The notes under the pieces are model-generated. The model saw nothing but the letters and a program-made list of their open reading frames with translations. It ran no database searches and had not been told where the DNA came from. Shown here in pieces: positions 54,874-64,000 of a stretch of 64,000 bases of DNA. The DNA comes from Cordylochernes scorpioides (lineage: Eukaryota > Arthropoda > Arachnida > Pseudoscorpiones > Chernetidae): assembly GCA_030710605.1 (NCBI GenBank), contig CP092868.1, positions 28,964,011-29,028,010 on the forward strand, in the 5' to 3' direction. Numbering within the stretch: the stretch's first letter is position 1; every line of letters starts with the position of its first letter. The translations under genes and the position numbers were made by a program.

Positions 54874-55038
54874 CAGTAAACCCTGTCTATAACGCCCCTT
54901 CTAAATAGAGCCTTCTTCTCTATAGCGTCCGATTTCAAATCCTACGATGCGATCAACATAAATTATTAAGCAACCTGTCTATAAGACCCCTATTTTGGTG
55001 AGTTTCAAGAGGGGCGTCGCTATAGACAGGTTTAACTG
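54874..55038. mobile_element. Pogo-type MITE, copy 3
   Basis: CAGTAAACCCTGTCTATAAC and the complement of GACAGGTTTAACTG, with TA on both sides. Confidence 0.75.
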
Positions 55039-55146
55039 TATATATCTTTTTTTTTTCTCCCCATTAAATATAAGCAAATAATATTTTGTAACTTAATTCT
55101 ATTGACGTTATGTGGCGCTGAGTGTGTTGTTGACACACATTAATAT

Positions 55147-55613
55147 TGTGGCATGCATGGCGTTAGAAAATAGTTCTAAAAGTGGCCAATAGGTGGCGCC
55201 ATGGATTTATGCGGCGTTTCTCTGCTCTGACTCTGTTGTTAGTCCTGTTCCTTCGTCATCCCCTGTAATAAATGGTTCTGTGCATGATTCCTCCTCCGGC
55301 CTCATCCTGCCACCTGTATTATGTAAAGTACTTGTTATATGATATTGCGACCATTTATAATGTAGATAAAGTGTTTTAATAAATCCCCTTGTTCTTCGGC
55401 GTTGTGCGGTCGTGACTCTCCTTCCGACAACACATCGCTGCGCCTCTGGTCAGTCCTGACTGTCCCCCCACCCGTGGTAAGGCTGACGGATACTGCCAGA
55501 GGTTAGGGGAGTTTCACGTGCGGCGTGGCTCCCAGGTGGTAGTGTAGGGAAGGCCAACGGTCCAAAGGGTCAGCCACAGTAAGGAAGCGTTAAGAGGGGT
55601 AGAGCACGCAACA
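55147..55613 (+). repeat. 5' LTR
   Basis: 467 bp from TGTGGCATGC to ACGCAACA. Contains AATAAA-type signals near 55269 and 55380. Differs from the 3' LTR at two places (CTGTTCC/CTGTCCC near 55249 and CCACAG/CCAGAG near 55576). Confidence 0.92.
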
Positions 55614-55615
55614 TT

Positions 55616-55633
55616 TGGTGTCAGAAGTGGGAT
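55616..55633 (+). promoter_or_regulatory. Primer binding site for tRNA-Leu
   Basis: TGGTGTCAGAAGTGGGAT lies two bases after the 5' LTR and is complementary to the 3' end of animal tRNA-Leu as I recall it (…CCCACTTCTGACACCA). Minus-strand DNA synthesis would start here. Confidence 0.75.
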
Positions 55634-55719
55634 CCTTATTAGTGGACTGACCGGCAGTATCTGGTGGAGAGTTGGGGTTGAGGCTCTGGAAGGAACCAGA
55701 TAGTTGCCACCTTGTTTGT

Positions 55720-56894
55720 ATGCCTGTGGAGACCAGAGGACAGAAAATGGCCTCAGAAGAACTTTTGAAGCAGTTCATGGGCCTTATGAGGCAAGAAAGG
55801 GAGCAAGAAAAGGAGGAGGAAGAACGGAGACGAGAACAAGAAAAGGAAGAGAAGCTGAAGCGAAGAGAAGAAAAAGAGGAGAAGCTGAAGCGTGAAAAGG
55901 AGGAGGAAGAGCGGAGACGAGAACAAGAAAAGGAAGAGAAGCTGAAGCGAAGAGAGGAAAAAGAGGAGAAATGGGCCAAAATGCTGTCGGGGATAAGGGT
56001 GGAGCTCAAGGGGGAACTGGCTGCCCAGGACAGCAAGATGGGAGAGATAAATATCGCTTTGGAGAGCGAAGTAGATGAGAGGAGGGGAGAGTTTAAGAGG
56101 CTTGAGGATGAGCTGGCTCGTCTAAAGAGTAATGGAGGTTTTGTGGCTGGGACTGCCTCTGCAGTATTAAAAATTACTCCACCAACCTTCGACGGACAGA
56201 GTTCCTTCGGGAATTATATGAGACAATTTGAGGCAGTTTCCCTCAACAATGGATGGGGAGAGGCCGAAAGGGCAATAAATCTCATTGTGGCTCTACGGGG
56301 ACCAGCATTGGACCTGCTTCAGACAATCCCGGAGCAGGACCAACGGAGTTACGTAAGTTTGGTAAGTGCTCTAGAATTGAGATTTGGGGATCAGCACTCA
56401 AGACACTATTCCAATCTCAACTAAAGCTGAGAAGGCAGAAGATGGAGGAAAGCCTACAGGAATTCGAGGCCGATCTGAAGAGACTTTGTCTGATGGCATA
56501 CCCCAGCGCTCCGATAGATTTCATTGATCAATGGGTGGCTCAGACTTTTATCGAGGGTTTTCGGAATGTCGAGGTGCAGAAGACATTGAGACTGACCTCC
56601 TTCAACACGTCAAGGGAGGCGCTGATTCGCGCGCTAGAAATAGACGCGGCATTTAAGATCAGCGACTCAGGGCCACCCAGGGTTCGTAAATCTGAGTTGA
56701 CAGAGGAAGACGGTGCCGTTGGGGGCTCTAGAGATTCTGGGATTGAGGAAATAATCAAAAGATTGGACAAGTTGGAAGAAGCTGTTAAACATCGCAGAAG
56801 ACCGGTTGGACCTTGTTTCCGCTGTGGTAAAATGGGCCACCTGAAAAGTCAATGCACTTCCAGGTTGTCCACTGAACAGCAGCAGGAAAACTAA
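55720..56894 (+). pseudogene. gag: gag, frameshifted
   Basis: Begins at ATG 55720 (MPVETRGQ). Residues about 25-90 are a Lys/Glu/Arg-rich coiled coil made of a duplicated block, then the capsid region starts with ITPPTFDGQ and runs through QTIPEQDQ and LELRFGD. The frame then fails (stop at 56422-56424) and the sense goes on in another frame from about 56405, consistent with one base lost in a T-run. The second part has LQEFEADLKRL, FIEGFRN and the zinc knuckle CFRCGKMGHLKSQC (56814-56855) and ends at TAA 56892. Capsid plus knuckle identify Gag, which packages the RNA. Broken as it stands. Confidence 0.88.
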
Positions 56895-57007
56895 AATCTG
56901 CCAGCGCTAAGGGGCGACCGTTGGCAGGAGTGGACGCTGTCCCTAAGATCGTCTCTATCCAAAGAATGAGGAGGGCGTGGGACACGCTGATGATATAGAT
57001 TATTGTA
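56895..57007 (+). other. Scrambled gag-pol junction
   Basis: All three frames are closed at least once here, while short sensible pieces appear in different frames (for example RPLAGVDAVP). An A-run at 57014-57021 is a likely place for a lost base. At least two small indels are needed to explain it. Confidence 0.6.
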
Positions 57008-60000
57008 AACTCGAAAAAAAATTAAAGCAACTGTTGACACCGGAGCGATGGTCTCCTTGATAAGAAAGGATGCGCTGAGAACTGCGCCGAGGCCGTTGCA
57101 TCGAAAAATGATGCTGAGGACCGTCACGGGGGATACTGCACCAATTGAAGGAGAGCTTGATGTGGATATCCGTTTGGGGGGGACCCGTTTCGATCATAGA
57201 GTACTGGTGGCAGATATCGAGGATGAGTTTATTCTTGGCATGGACATCATCCGGGAGCATGGCTTCACGTTCGACCCAACACAGGATATCCTAAGGTTAG
57301 GCGACGAAAGCTTCGTGTTGTCAACAGAGGGTGAGAAGTGTGAAGGCGTCCGACTCTTCGCCTGTGAAAATGGGTGTGTCAGTGGAAACTGCGAAGGGGT
57401 TATCATGACGGTTGCCGAGGCACCCCTTGGGAGTGGTGTTGGCTTGATTGAGCCAACTTGTGACGCAAGGCAGAACCTTTTGGTGGCCAGGGCTATTGTC
57501 AAGACCGCCGACAAGAAAGTTCCAGTTAGACTGGCCAACGTTTTTCCGAGTGGAATCAGCATCAGGAAGGGAGACTTTCTGGCAGTTTGCTCGCCAATCA
57601 CGAGGATCGCCACGACAGAAGGAACTAACTGCCAAAGTAGAGTAAACAGGGTGGGGCAGACAAAATTGGAAATAGACCTGAAAGACCTGACAGAGGATGA
57701 AGCTCGGATGGCTCGTGCATTTATAAAGAAAAATCAGGATGCCTTTTCTACTGGTAATGGGAAGTTGGGAAGGACAGACTTGGTCCAACACAAGATTTAT
57801 ACCGGAAATGCTCGGCCAGTCCGGCAACCTCCTAGACGGGTGCCAATGGCAAAACGAGACGAGGTAGTAGGGCTGTTGCATAAATTGAAGCAGGATGGAG
57901 TCATAGAAGAATCCAACAGTCCGTGGTCTTCACCCGTGGTTCTGGTAACAAAAAAAGATAGGTCTACAAGATTTTGTGTGGATTATCGAAAGCTGAACGA
58001 GATTACCAAGAAGGACAGTTACCCTCTACCCCGGATCGATGACACTCTGACAACATTGGCGGGGTCATCTTGGTTCTCTACATTGGATCTAAAGAGTGGA
58101 TACTGGCAGGTAGGCGTACATCCGGCTGACAGGGAGAAAACGGCATTCAGTACCGGGAATGGGCTCTATCAATTCACAGTGATGCCTTTCGGGTTGTGTA
58201 ACGCGCCGGCTACTTTTGAAAGGCTGATGGAGCTCGTACTTAGGGGACTAACATGGAAAACTTGCTTGGTCTACCTCGATGATGTAATGGTTATGGGCAG
58301 GACGTTCGGGGAACATCTTTAAAATTTGCAAGAGATCTTCAATAGATTCAAGGCGGCGAATTTGGGGTTGAATCCTGGGAAGTGCCAGCTGTTCCAGAAG
58401 AAGGTAGAGTTTTTGGGCCATACAGTGTCTGCGAAGGGGATCCAGACAAGCGAGAGCAAGATCCTTGCTATCAGGGATTGGCCCAAACCAAAGGACAAGC
58501 ACGAACTGCGAAGTTTCCTTGGACTCTGCACATACTACAGACGGTTCGTAGAGGGATTTGCAGACATTGCTGCCCCGTTGCACAGATTGACAGAGACGAA
58601 ATCGACCTTTCACTGGAATCAGGATTGTGAGAACGCATTCGTGACCTTGAAGGGCGGCCTATGCTCCAGTCCAGTTCTGGTGTATCCCCAACCTGGGATG
58701 AGATTTGTACTGGACACAGATGCCAGTAACAGCGGTATTGGAGCCGTTCTGTCTCAGGTTCAAGATGGAGAAGAGCGAGTGATCGAATATTACAGCAAAA
58801 TCCTAACCAAACCTGAGCGAAACTACTGCGCTACAAGAAGGGAGCTCTTGGCCATAGTCAGATCAGTGGAACATTTCCACAGGTATCTATATGGGCAAGA
58901 TTTCTTGGTTAGGACCGATCATGCCGCACTCACATGGCTACTACAGATGAAAAATCCTGAAGGCCAGGTGGCGAGATGGTTGGAAAAGCTGCAGCAATAC
59001 CATTTTCAAATTAGACACCGGCCTGGGAAAAGACATCACAATGCGGATGCGCTGTCCAGAAGACCTTGCGGAAGTTGCAAGCATTGCGAAAAAATTGATA
59101 AAAATGAGAGCGAGGCGACATCGAGAGGGACGACTGTGGTACCGAGCGACGAGTGGACCCCTGCACGCTGCAGAGCCAGCCAGCAACAAGACTTGAATAT
59201 CGGTCCAATTTTGGAATCAAAGGAAAACGGAAACCTAAGACCTAGCTGGGAGATCATATCGGACAAGAGCCCAGCACTTAAGGCATTATGGGCACAGTGG
59301 GACTCCTTGAGGGTTGAGAACGGACTGCTGAAGAGAGTTTGGGAAAGTGCTGATGGGAGGAGCACAAAAATGCAGCTAGTGGTCCCGGAGGTTAAAATTC
59401 CTTGTGTCCTGCGGGAGGTGCACAGCGGAGCCTCGGGATCTCACTTTGGCGTGACGAAAACCTTGAGAAAGGTTAGAGAGAGGTTCTACTGGGTATATTG
59501 CCGGGAGGACGTGGAAAATTGGTGCAGGCGATGTACCACATGTGCTGCCAGCAAAGGCCCACAAACTAGGTCCAGAGGAAAAATGAGAGAATACAACGTG
59601 GGAGCGCCTTTCGAAAGGATCGCGATTGATGTGGCTGGCCCATTTCCAGTCACAGAGGATGGAAACAAATACCTCTTGGTCGCTATGGACTACTTTACGA
59701 AGTGGCCCGAGGTCTACGCGATTCCTAATCAGGAGGCTGCTACGGTCGCAAGGGTTCTTGTAGACAACCTTATCTGCCGATTTGGTGTGCCATTAGAACT
59801 GCACTCAGATCAGGGGCGGAACTTTGAATCGGAAATATTCCGAGAATTGTGCCAGGTATTGGGAATCTGGAAAACAAGGACTACTCCCCTGCATCTACAG
59901 TCGGATGGAATGGTGGAAAGGTTCAACAAGACCATGGTGGAGCACCTATCCAAGGTTGTGGAGCAGAATCAAAGGGACTGGGACCGTAGACTGCCACTGT

Positions 60001-60467
60001 TCCTCATGGCGTACCGAGCGGCCATTCACGAAACAACGGGTCAAACACCGGCCAAGGTTATGTTCGGACGAGAGCTACGACTCCCTTGTGACTTAGAATT
60101 TGGCACCCCTGGAGGACCACCAGTAGAGGTGACCAGTTATGTGGGCGAACTGAGAGGTGTGCTGTCGGAAACTCATAAATTGGTTAGGAAAAAAATCCAG
60201 CTAGCAAGTCACCGGATGAAGACTCACTACGATCTAAAAGCAAACCATGAAGGATTCAAAGAGAATGATCTGGTATGGATGTTTAATCCAAAGAGAAAGA
60301 GAGGGCTCTCCCCAAAGTTAACACCAATGTGGGAAGGACCCTACAAGGTCGTCAAGAGAATCAACGACTTGGTCTACCGCATCCAGCGAAGTTCGAAAGC
60401 AAAACCAAGGGTCGTCCATTTGAGCCAGTTGGCACTTTTCCAGGGAGAGCAATCAGAGTGGACCTGA
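57008..60467 (+). pseudogene. pol: pol: protease, RT, RNase H, integrase, one internal stop
   Basis: One frame throughout, broken only by TAA 58320-58322. Protease: DTGA at 57036. RT: PVVLVTKKDRSTRFCVDYRK, LDLKSGYWQ, MPFGLCNAPATF and YLDD at 58272. The stop sits just after, in the connection. RNase H: LDTDAS near 58708, the RELLAIV helix, RTDHAAL, and HNADALSR. Integrase: zinc-binding H-x-H-C-x2-C (HFGVTKTLRKV ... CRRCTTC), then the DDE core with IAIDVAGPFP, SDQGRNFES and DGMVERFN, and a GPY/F-type end (WEGPYKVV). These process Gag, copy RNA to DNA and insert it. The single stop would cut the product before RNase H and integrase. Confidence 0.93.
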
Positions 60468-60484
60468 TCGGGACGATCAGGTTT

Positions 60485-60497
60485 GATTGGGGGGCAG
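60485..60497 (+). promoter_or_regulatory. Polypurine tract
   Basis: GATTGGGGGGCAG directly before the 3' LTR. Plus-strand DNA synthesis would begin here. The similar G-run plus CA next to the LTR of the element at 13254 supports its orientation. Confidence 0.65.
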
Positions 60498-60964
60498 TGT
60501 GGCATGCATGGCGTTAGAAAATAGTTCTAAAAGTGGCCAATAGGTGGCGCCATGGATTTATGCGGCGTTTCTCTGCTCTGACTCTGTTGTTAGTCCTGTC
60601 CCTTCGTCATCCCCTGTAATAAATGGTTCTGTGCATGATTCCTCCTCCGGCCTCATCCTGCCACCTGTATTATGTAAAGTACTTGTTATATGATATTGCG
60701 ACCATTTATAATGTAGATAAAGTGTTTTAATAAATCCCCTTGTTCTTCGGCGTTGTGCGGTCGTGACTCTCCTTCCGACAACACATCGCTGCGCCTCTGG
60801 TCAGTCCTGACTGTCCCCCCACCCGTGGTAAGGCTGACGGATACTGCCAGAGGTTAGGGGAGTTTCACGTGCGGCGTGGCTCCCAGGTGGTAGTGTAGGG
60901 AAGGCCAACGGTCCAAAGGGTCAGCCAGAGTAAGGAAGCGTTAAGAGGGGTAGAGCACGCAACA
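60498..60964 (+). repeat. 3' LTR
   Basis: Partner of 55147-55613, same length, two differences seen. Confidence 0.92.
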
Positions 60965-61055
60965 ATATGTTATAACACCTTGATAAAGATTGGGGTTCAG
61001 CCAACTGAAATATTGGTAAAATAAATTATATTTTGATCCAATACATGCCATTTTA
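60965..61055 (+). repeat. Dispersed repeat family X, part behind the gypsy element
   Basis: Right half of the copy whose left half is 55105-55146. Reads ATATGTTATAACACCTTGAT, then the hairpin and TGAAATATTGG. Confidence 0.75.
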
Positions 61056-61390
61056 AATAAACATAATAATACAATTACTTTATGCGTAATACAAATACAT
61101 TATACCTAACGGAGAATAATATTGGTATTTCAATTTTTTTGCAAGTGTTTACGAACTTTTAGGACAACCTTGTGGAAAATTGATTTATAAGCATAATGCA
61201 TTAACGCTACGTTTTGTTATTAGAAAAATTCAGACTATTCATTCAAAAAAAAAAAAGAAAAATATACACAAACACATTGTTAAAATTCTTCCAAATATGA
61301 TTCATATTTTATTCTATAGAAAAGAAGATATGATTTCATTTTATTTCATAATAGTTTCATATTGGATACAAATATTTCCAGTTTCAAATA
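61056..61390. other. AT-rich stretch without recognised genes
   Basis: Nothing recognised; an 81-codon frame at 61180-61425 runs into the MITE and is treated as chance. Confidence 0.5.
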
Positions 61391-61567
61391 CAGTTAAATC
61401 TGTCTATAGCGCTCCCTCTAAATAGCGCCTTCCTCTCTATAGCGCCCGATTTCAAACATTAAAAGGTAAACATTTTACATTAAAAGTGACCTGTCTATAG
61501 CACCCACACTCTATAGTACCCCATTTTGGTGAGCCCCAAGAGGGGGCGCTATAGACAGGTTTAACAC
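61391..61567. mobile_element. Pogo-type MITE, copy 4
   Basis: CAGTTAAATCTGTCTATAGC at the left; the right end (ACAGGTTTAACAC) has small changes. TA on both sides. Confidence 0.72.
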
Positions 61568-61750
61568 TATATATATTCATTATAAGACCCATCACACACA
61601 CAAAAATTATATTATCTCAAATTTTTAAACTATGAGATTAGAGTTTATGTATTAAGAAGTGTATGCAATGAGAATTCTTAGTTATATATTTGTACAAAGT
61701 TGCTTTCAAACGAAGAATTCAAACATATTAAATTTATAGATATATATATA

Positions 61751-62180
61751 CTAGCCGAATGACCCGGGCAACGCCCGTGTTTTACCCGATTGAATGTTTT
61801 GATTCAAATACTATTTGTTACAATTATAAATTGGCGCCTTAAATAAATGCATATGTTAGTTAATAACTATAGCCTATGTGCTTTATCTGTCTATGTACTG
61901 TTGGCTTCCGTAGGCGTCTCATACTGGGAAAAAGAAAGAGAGGATTCCATTTAGTTATTAACTAATATATGCATTTATTTAAGGAGCGACCCGCTCCAAC
62001 ACAATAGTTACAAAAACGAAAAAGCGAGTGGGGAAGGCATGATGGGGGGGGGGGGGGGGGGGCAAAGGTGGCGTGATCGTAACCAACCAATAGGAGGGCG
62101 CTATTCCAAAAAAAAAAAGCAAACGGTGACAGAGATGACTGATTAGGAGATGAAGAATGACGCTCGTAACTGTATATAGA
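61751..62180 (-). mobile_element. Helitron-like element, close relative of 8398-8786
   Basis: Same terminal CTAG-hairpin block, same internal inverted repeat and the same other end (GACGCTCGTAACTGTATATAGA with the last words shown). Differs mainly in a G-run (62044-62062) and small indels. No coding capacity. Confidence 0.62.
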
Positions 62181-62204
62181 ATAGCCTCTTTGAACAAAGT
62201 TTTG

Positions 62205-62270
62205 ATCGTTGAAATAAAGCTTGAACCACTATGACGTGGTCCAATAGCCTTAAACGCGTTCGTGGTTGAC
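62205..62270 (+). pseudogene. Decayed hammerhead ribozyme, family 1-like
   Basis: Aligns with 5304-5357: GCTTGAACCACTATGACGTGG for the first half and AACGCGTTCGTGGTTGAC for the second. The catalytic CTGATGA reads CTATGAC, GAAA reads TAAA, and helix II is lost. Not expected to cleave. Confidence 0.6.
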
Positions 62271-62534
62271 TTTTTTTTTTGTTTATCGAGAAAATGGTTG
62301 GTAAAATATTATGGAACAAGCCTATATCAATGTTTAGAGTTGATTTTTGTTCCAATTGACATCTAAAAAAAGCTCATGTGAGAGGTCAACATATGTATAT
62401 TTTTGTTTTAAATATATATATAATTTATAAAATAATTAGATTTCTGTTGTATTTTGATTATTAGAGCTATATAGAATTAATACTTGATGCTGATTATTTT
62501 GAGAATAGAGATATTTATTGAGCAGCCGTTGCAT
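62271..62534. other. AT-rich spacer
   Basis: Nothing recognised. Confidence 0.4.
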
Positions 62535-62825
62535 AAATATTAAAAGAATAATAATAAATATGGTTTTGATCAGAGATTTCTTTATTTGTGCTCAGGAATA
62601 TATATGAATAACATAATTTGGTAAAAGTGCTGCCTGGCTTAAGGCGAATAGAACAAGGAAAAACAAAAGATTATTTACATAATGTACAAAAGATTTGAGC
62701 CGGCCATTGGGATAAAATAACAACGAGTTTTTATAGGGAAAGAGTGACCTCTGGCGGTCGATTTAGCAGAGTATTTTATCTATGAAATATATTTGAAAAA
62801 CATTTTTTTTATATAACATATATAT
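62535..62825 (-). repeat. Dispersed repeat P240, copy 3 (reversed)
   Basis: Reverse complement of 26145-26390 and 35358-35600, with CTGGCTTAAGGCG, GAGCCGGCCATTGGGATAAA and GACCTCTGGCGGTCGATTTA. Confidence 0.75.
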
Positions 62826-62970
62826 GAATATTCGAAACTATTATAGACGCGTATGTTTCTTTTGAAAGTTAAACGATTACTACTGACCTTATTGCAATGT
62901 AAAAAGACAGTAGAAATTGTTTAATTTTCAAAAGAAACATACGCGTCTATAATAGTTTCGAATGTTCATA
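62825..62970. mobile_element. Foldback element
   Basis: Arms of about 50 bp (62825-62874 and 62921-62970) with ATTATAGACGCGTATGTTTC and its complement around a 46-bp loop that includes GACAGTAGAAATTG. The loop resembles the ends of the candidate element at 26570-27335. Confidence 0.7.
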
Positions 62971-63124
62971 ACAGATGGCGCGCTGATGCATCATAATATA
63001 CATATATATTATTCTCTAGTTTCTTGTATAGTAGCTTGTTGAAGGACGTCATACTCCGAAACCTTGCCAATATTATACAGCATAAATGAAAACACTCGTC
63101 ACCGTTAACTTTGATTTCTTCTTC
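62971..63124. other. Spacer with a Penelope-type motif
   Basis: TTGTTGAAGGACG...TCCGAAACCTTGCC near 63038-63071 resembles the ribozyme-like motifs elsewhere in decayed form. Confidence 0.35.
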
Positions 63125-64000
63125 AATATATATATGCATTTTAGCATGTATATCGAAGTTTATTGAAATATTTTCGAAATTTATTTAATACACAGTGACC
63201 TTTATTGAAGACACACGAGATAACCAAGTGTGAACAAAACTTAAGGAAGTTGTACCTTTTAGCATGTATATCGGTATACAGACAATAACTCTGAAAGATA
63301 TTACAGTGACCTTTATTGAAGACACACGAGATAACCAAGTGTGAACAAAATTACCTCTGTCTCCTTAAAAAAACATTACCGGCGATATCAAAATATGAAA
63401 CTTCTGTAAGTTTTGTTTTTTAATATATATATTCTCGTTTGTATATATCGGGATTCAGACAATAATTCTAAGATATTACAGTGACCTTTATTGGAGACAC
63501 ACGAGATAACCAAGTGTGAACAAGACTTGAGGAAGTTGTACCTTTTACCATGTATATCGGGATTCAGACAATAACTCGGAAAGATATTACAGTGACCTTT
63601 ATTGAAGACACATGAGATAACCAAATGTGAACAAGACTTAAGGGAGTTGTACCTTTTAGCATGTATATCGGGATTCAGACAATAACTCTGAAAAGATATT
63701 ACAGCGACCTTTATTGAAAATACAATAGATAACCAAGTGTGAACAAAACTTAAGGAAGTTGTACCTTTTAGCATGTATATCGGGATTCAGATAATAACTC
63801 TGAAAGATATTACAGTGACCTTTATTGAAGACACACGAGATAACCAAATGTAAACAAGACTTAAGGAGGTTGTATCTTTTACCATGTATATCGGGATTCA
63901 AACAATAACTCTGAAAGATATTACAGCGACCTTTATTGAAAATACAATAGATAACCAAGTGTGAACAAAACTTAAGGAAGTTGTACCTTTTAGCATGTAT
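63125..64000 (-). repeat. Satellite array, subfamily B, inverted, runs off the window
   Basis: Seven to eight diverged monomers in the opposite orientation to the 43-53 kb array. CGGGATTCA starts near 63558, 63669, 63781 and 63892, giving 111-112 bp. They share TTATTGAAGACACACGAG, then GATAACCAAGTGTGAACAA, where subfamily A has a different word, and the CAGACAATAACTCTGAAAG core. The array continues past the edge. Confidence 0.88.

Larger units (their letters stand above)
55147..60964 (+). mobile_element. Complete but broken gypsy (Ty3-type) LTR retrotransposon
   Basis: 5,818 bp with two 467-bp LTRs, the 4-bp duplication ATAT (55143-55146 and 60965-60968), a tRNA-Leu primer site, gag, and pol in the order protease, RT, RNase H, integrase. 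There is no envelope gene. I counted two differences between the LTRs, so the insertion is young, yet gag has a frameshift, the gag-pol junction is scrambled and pol has a stop. It lies inside a family X repeat whose empty form is at 39061-39205. Confidence 0.95.

Noticed and set aside
62205-62270. Active hammerhead
   Set aside because: Catalytic CTGATGA and GAAA are both altered and helix II is gone; kept only as a remnant.

Overview
This window is AT-rich nuclear DNA of an invertebrate animal, most likely an arthropod. The reasons are several clades of non-LTR retrotransposon (LINE), Penelope-like elements with GIY-YIG domains, a gypsy LTR element primed by tRNA-Leu, Helitron-like and pogo-type elements, a SINE and kilobases of satellite. 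I recognise no host protein-coding gene. The only cellular-type RNA gene is a damaged tRNA-Gly copy inside a transposon. The assignment to arthropods is inference from element types. | Layout: 1-2150 holds a 180-bp tandem repeat split by a Penelope-like insertion (1009-1971, 12-bp target duplication). 2680-7860 is a cluster of units carrying hammerhead ribozymes: family 1 at 3238-5500 and family 2 at 6459-7860. A separate 1.48-kb segment encoding a three-zinc-knuckle Gag/ORF1-like protein has jumped into a family-1 unit. 8398-13249 carries a Helitron-like element, a pogo-type MITE, a 5'-truncated LINE and a tRNA-derived SINE. 13254-18595 is an LTR element with two 489-bp LTRs that look identical and almost no coding capacity. 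19077-26390 holds LINE pieces, Penelope scraps and dispersed repeats. 27772-34740 is a long fossil LINE (ORF1, endonuclease, reverse transcriptase), interrupted by a second ORF1-only retroelement at 30308-32740. 34985-42052 holds LINE tails, Helitron-like elements with different cargo (a tRNA-Gly copy; a 73-bp minisatellite) and a 1.17-kb Penelope palindrome. 43295-53751 is a satellite of about 96 copies of a 109-bp monomer with a 3,923-bp higher-order period. 55147-60964 is a complete gypsy element with near-identical LTRs but frameshifts in gag and a stop in pol. 61391-64000 holds a MITE, a Helitron-like element, a decayed hammerhead, a foldback and an inverted array of a second satellite subfamily. 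| How the parts relate: most of the window is transposons inserted into other repeats. In four places a second copy in the window, or the flanking duplication, preserves the empty site (the ORF1 insert, the gypsy element, the 36.9-kb Helitron-like element and the Penelope insertion), so the order of events can be read directly. The most interesting signals are two hammerhead-ribozyme repeat families with perfect catalytic cores and palindromic helix III, two RT-less elements that encode only an ORF1/Gag-like zinc-knuckle protein, a covarying 3' stem-loop shared by four LINE families, and a covarying hairpin repeated inside the gutted LTR element.
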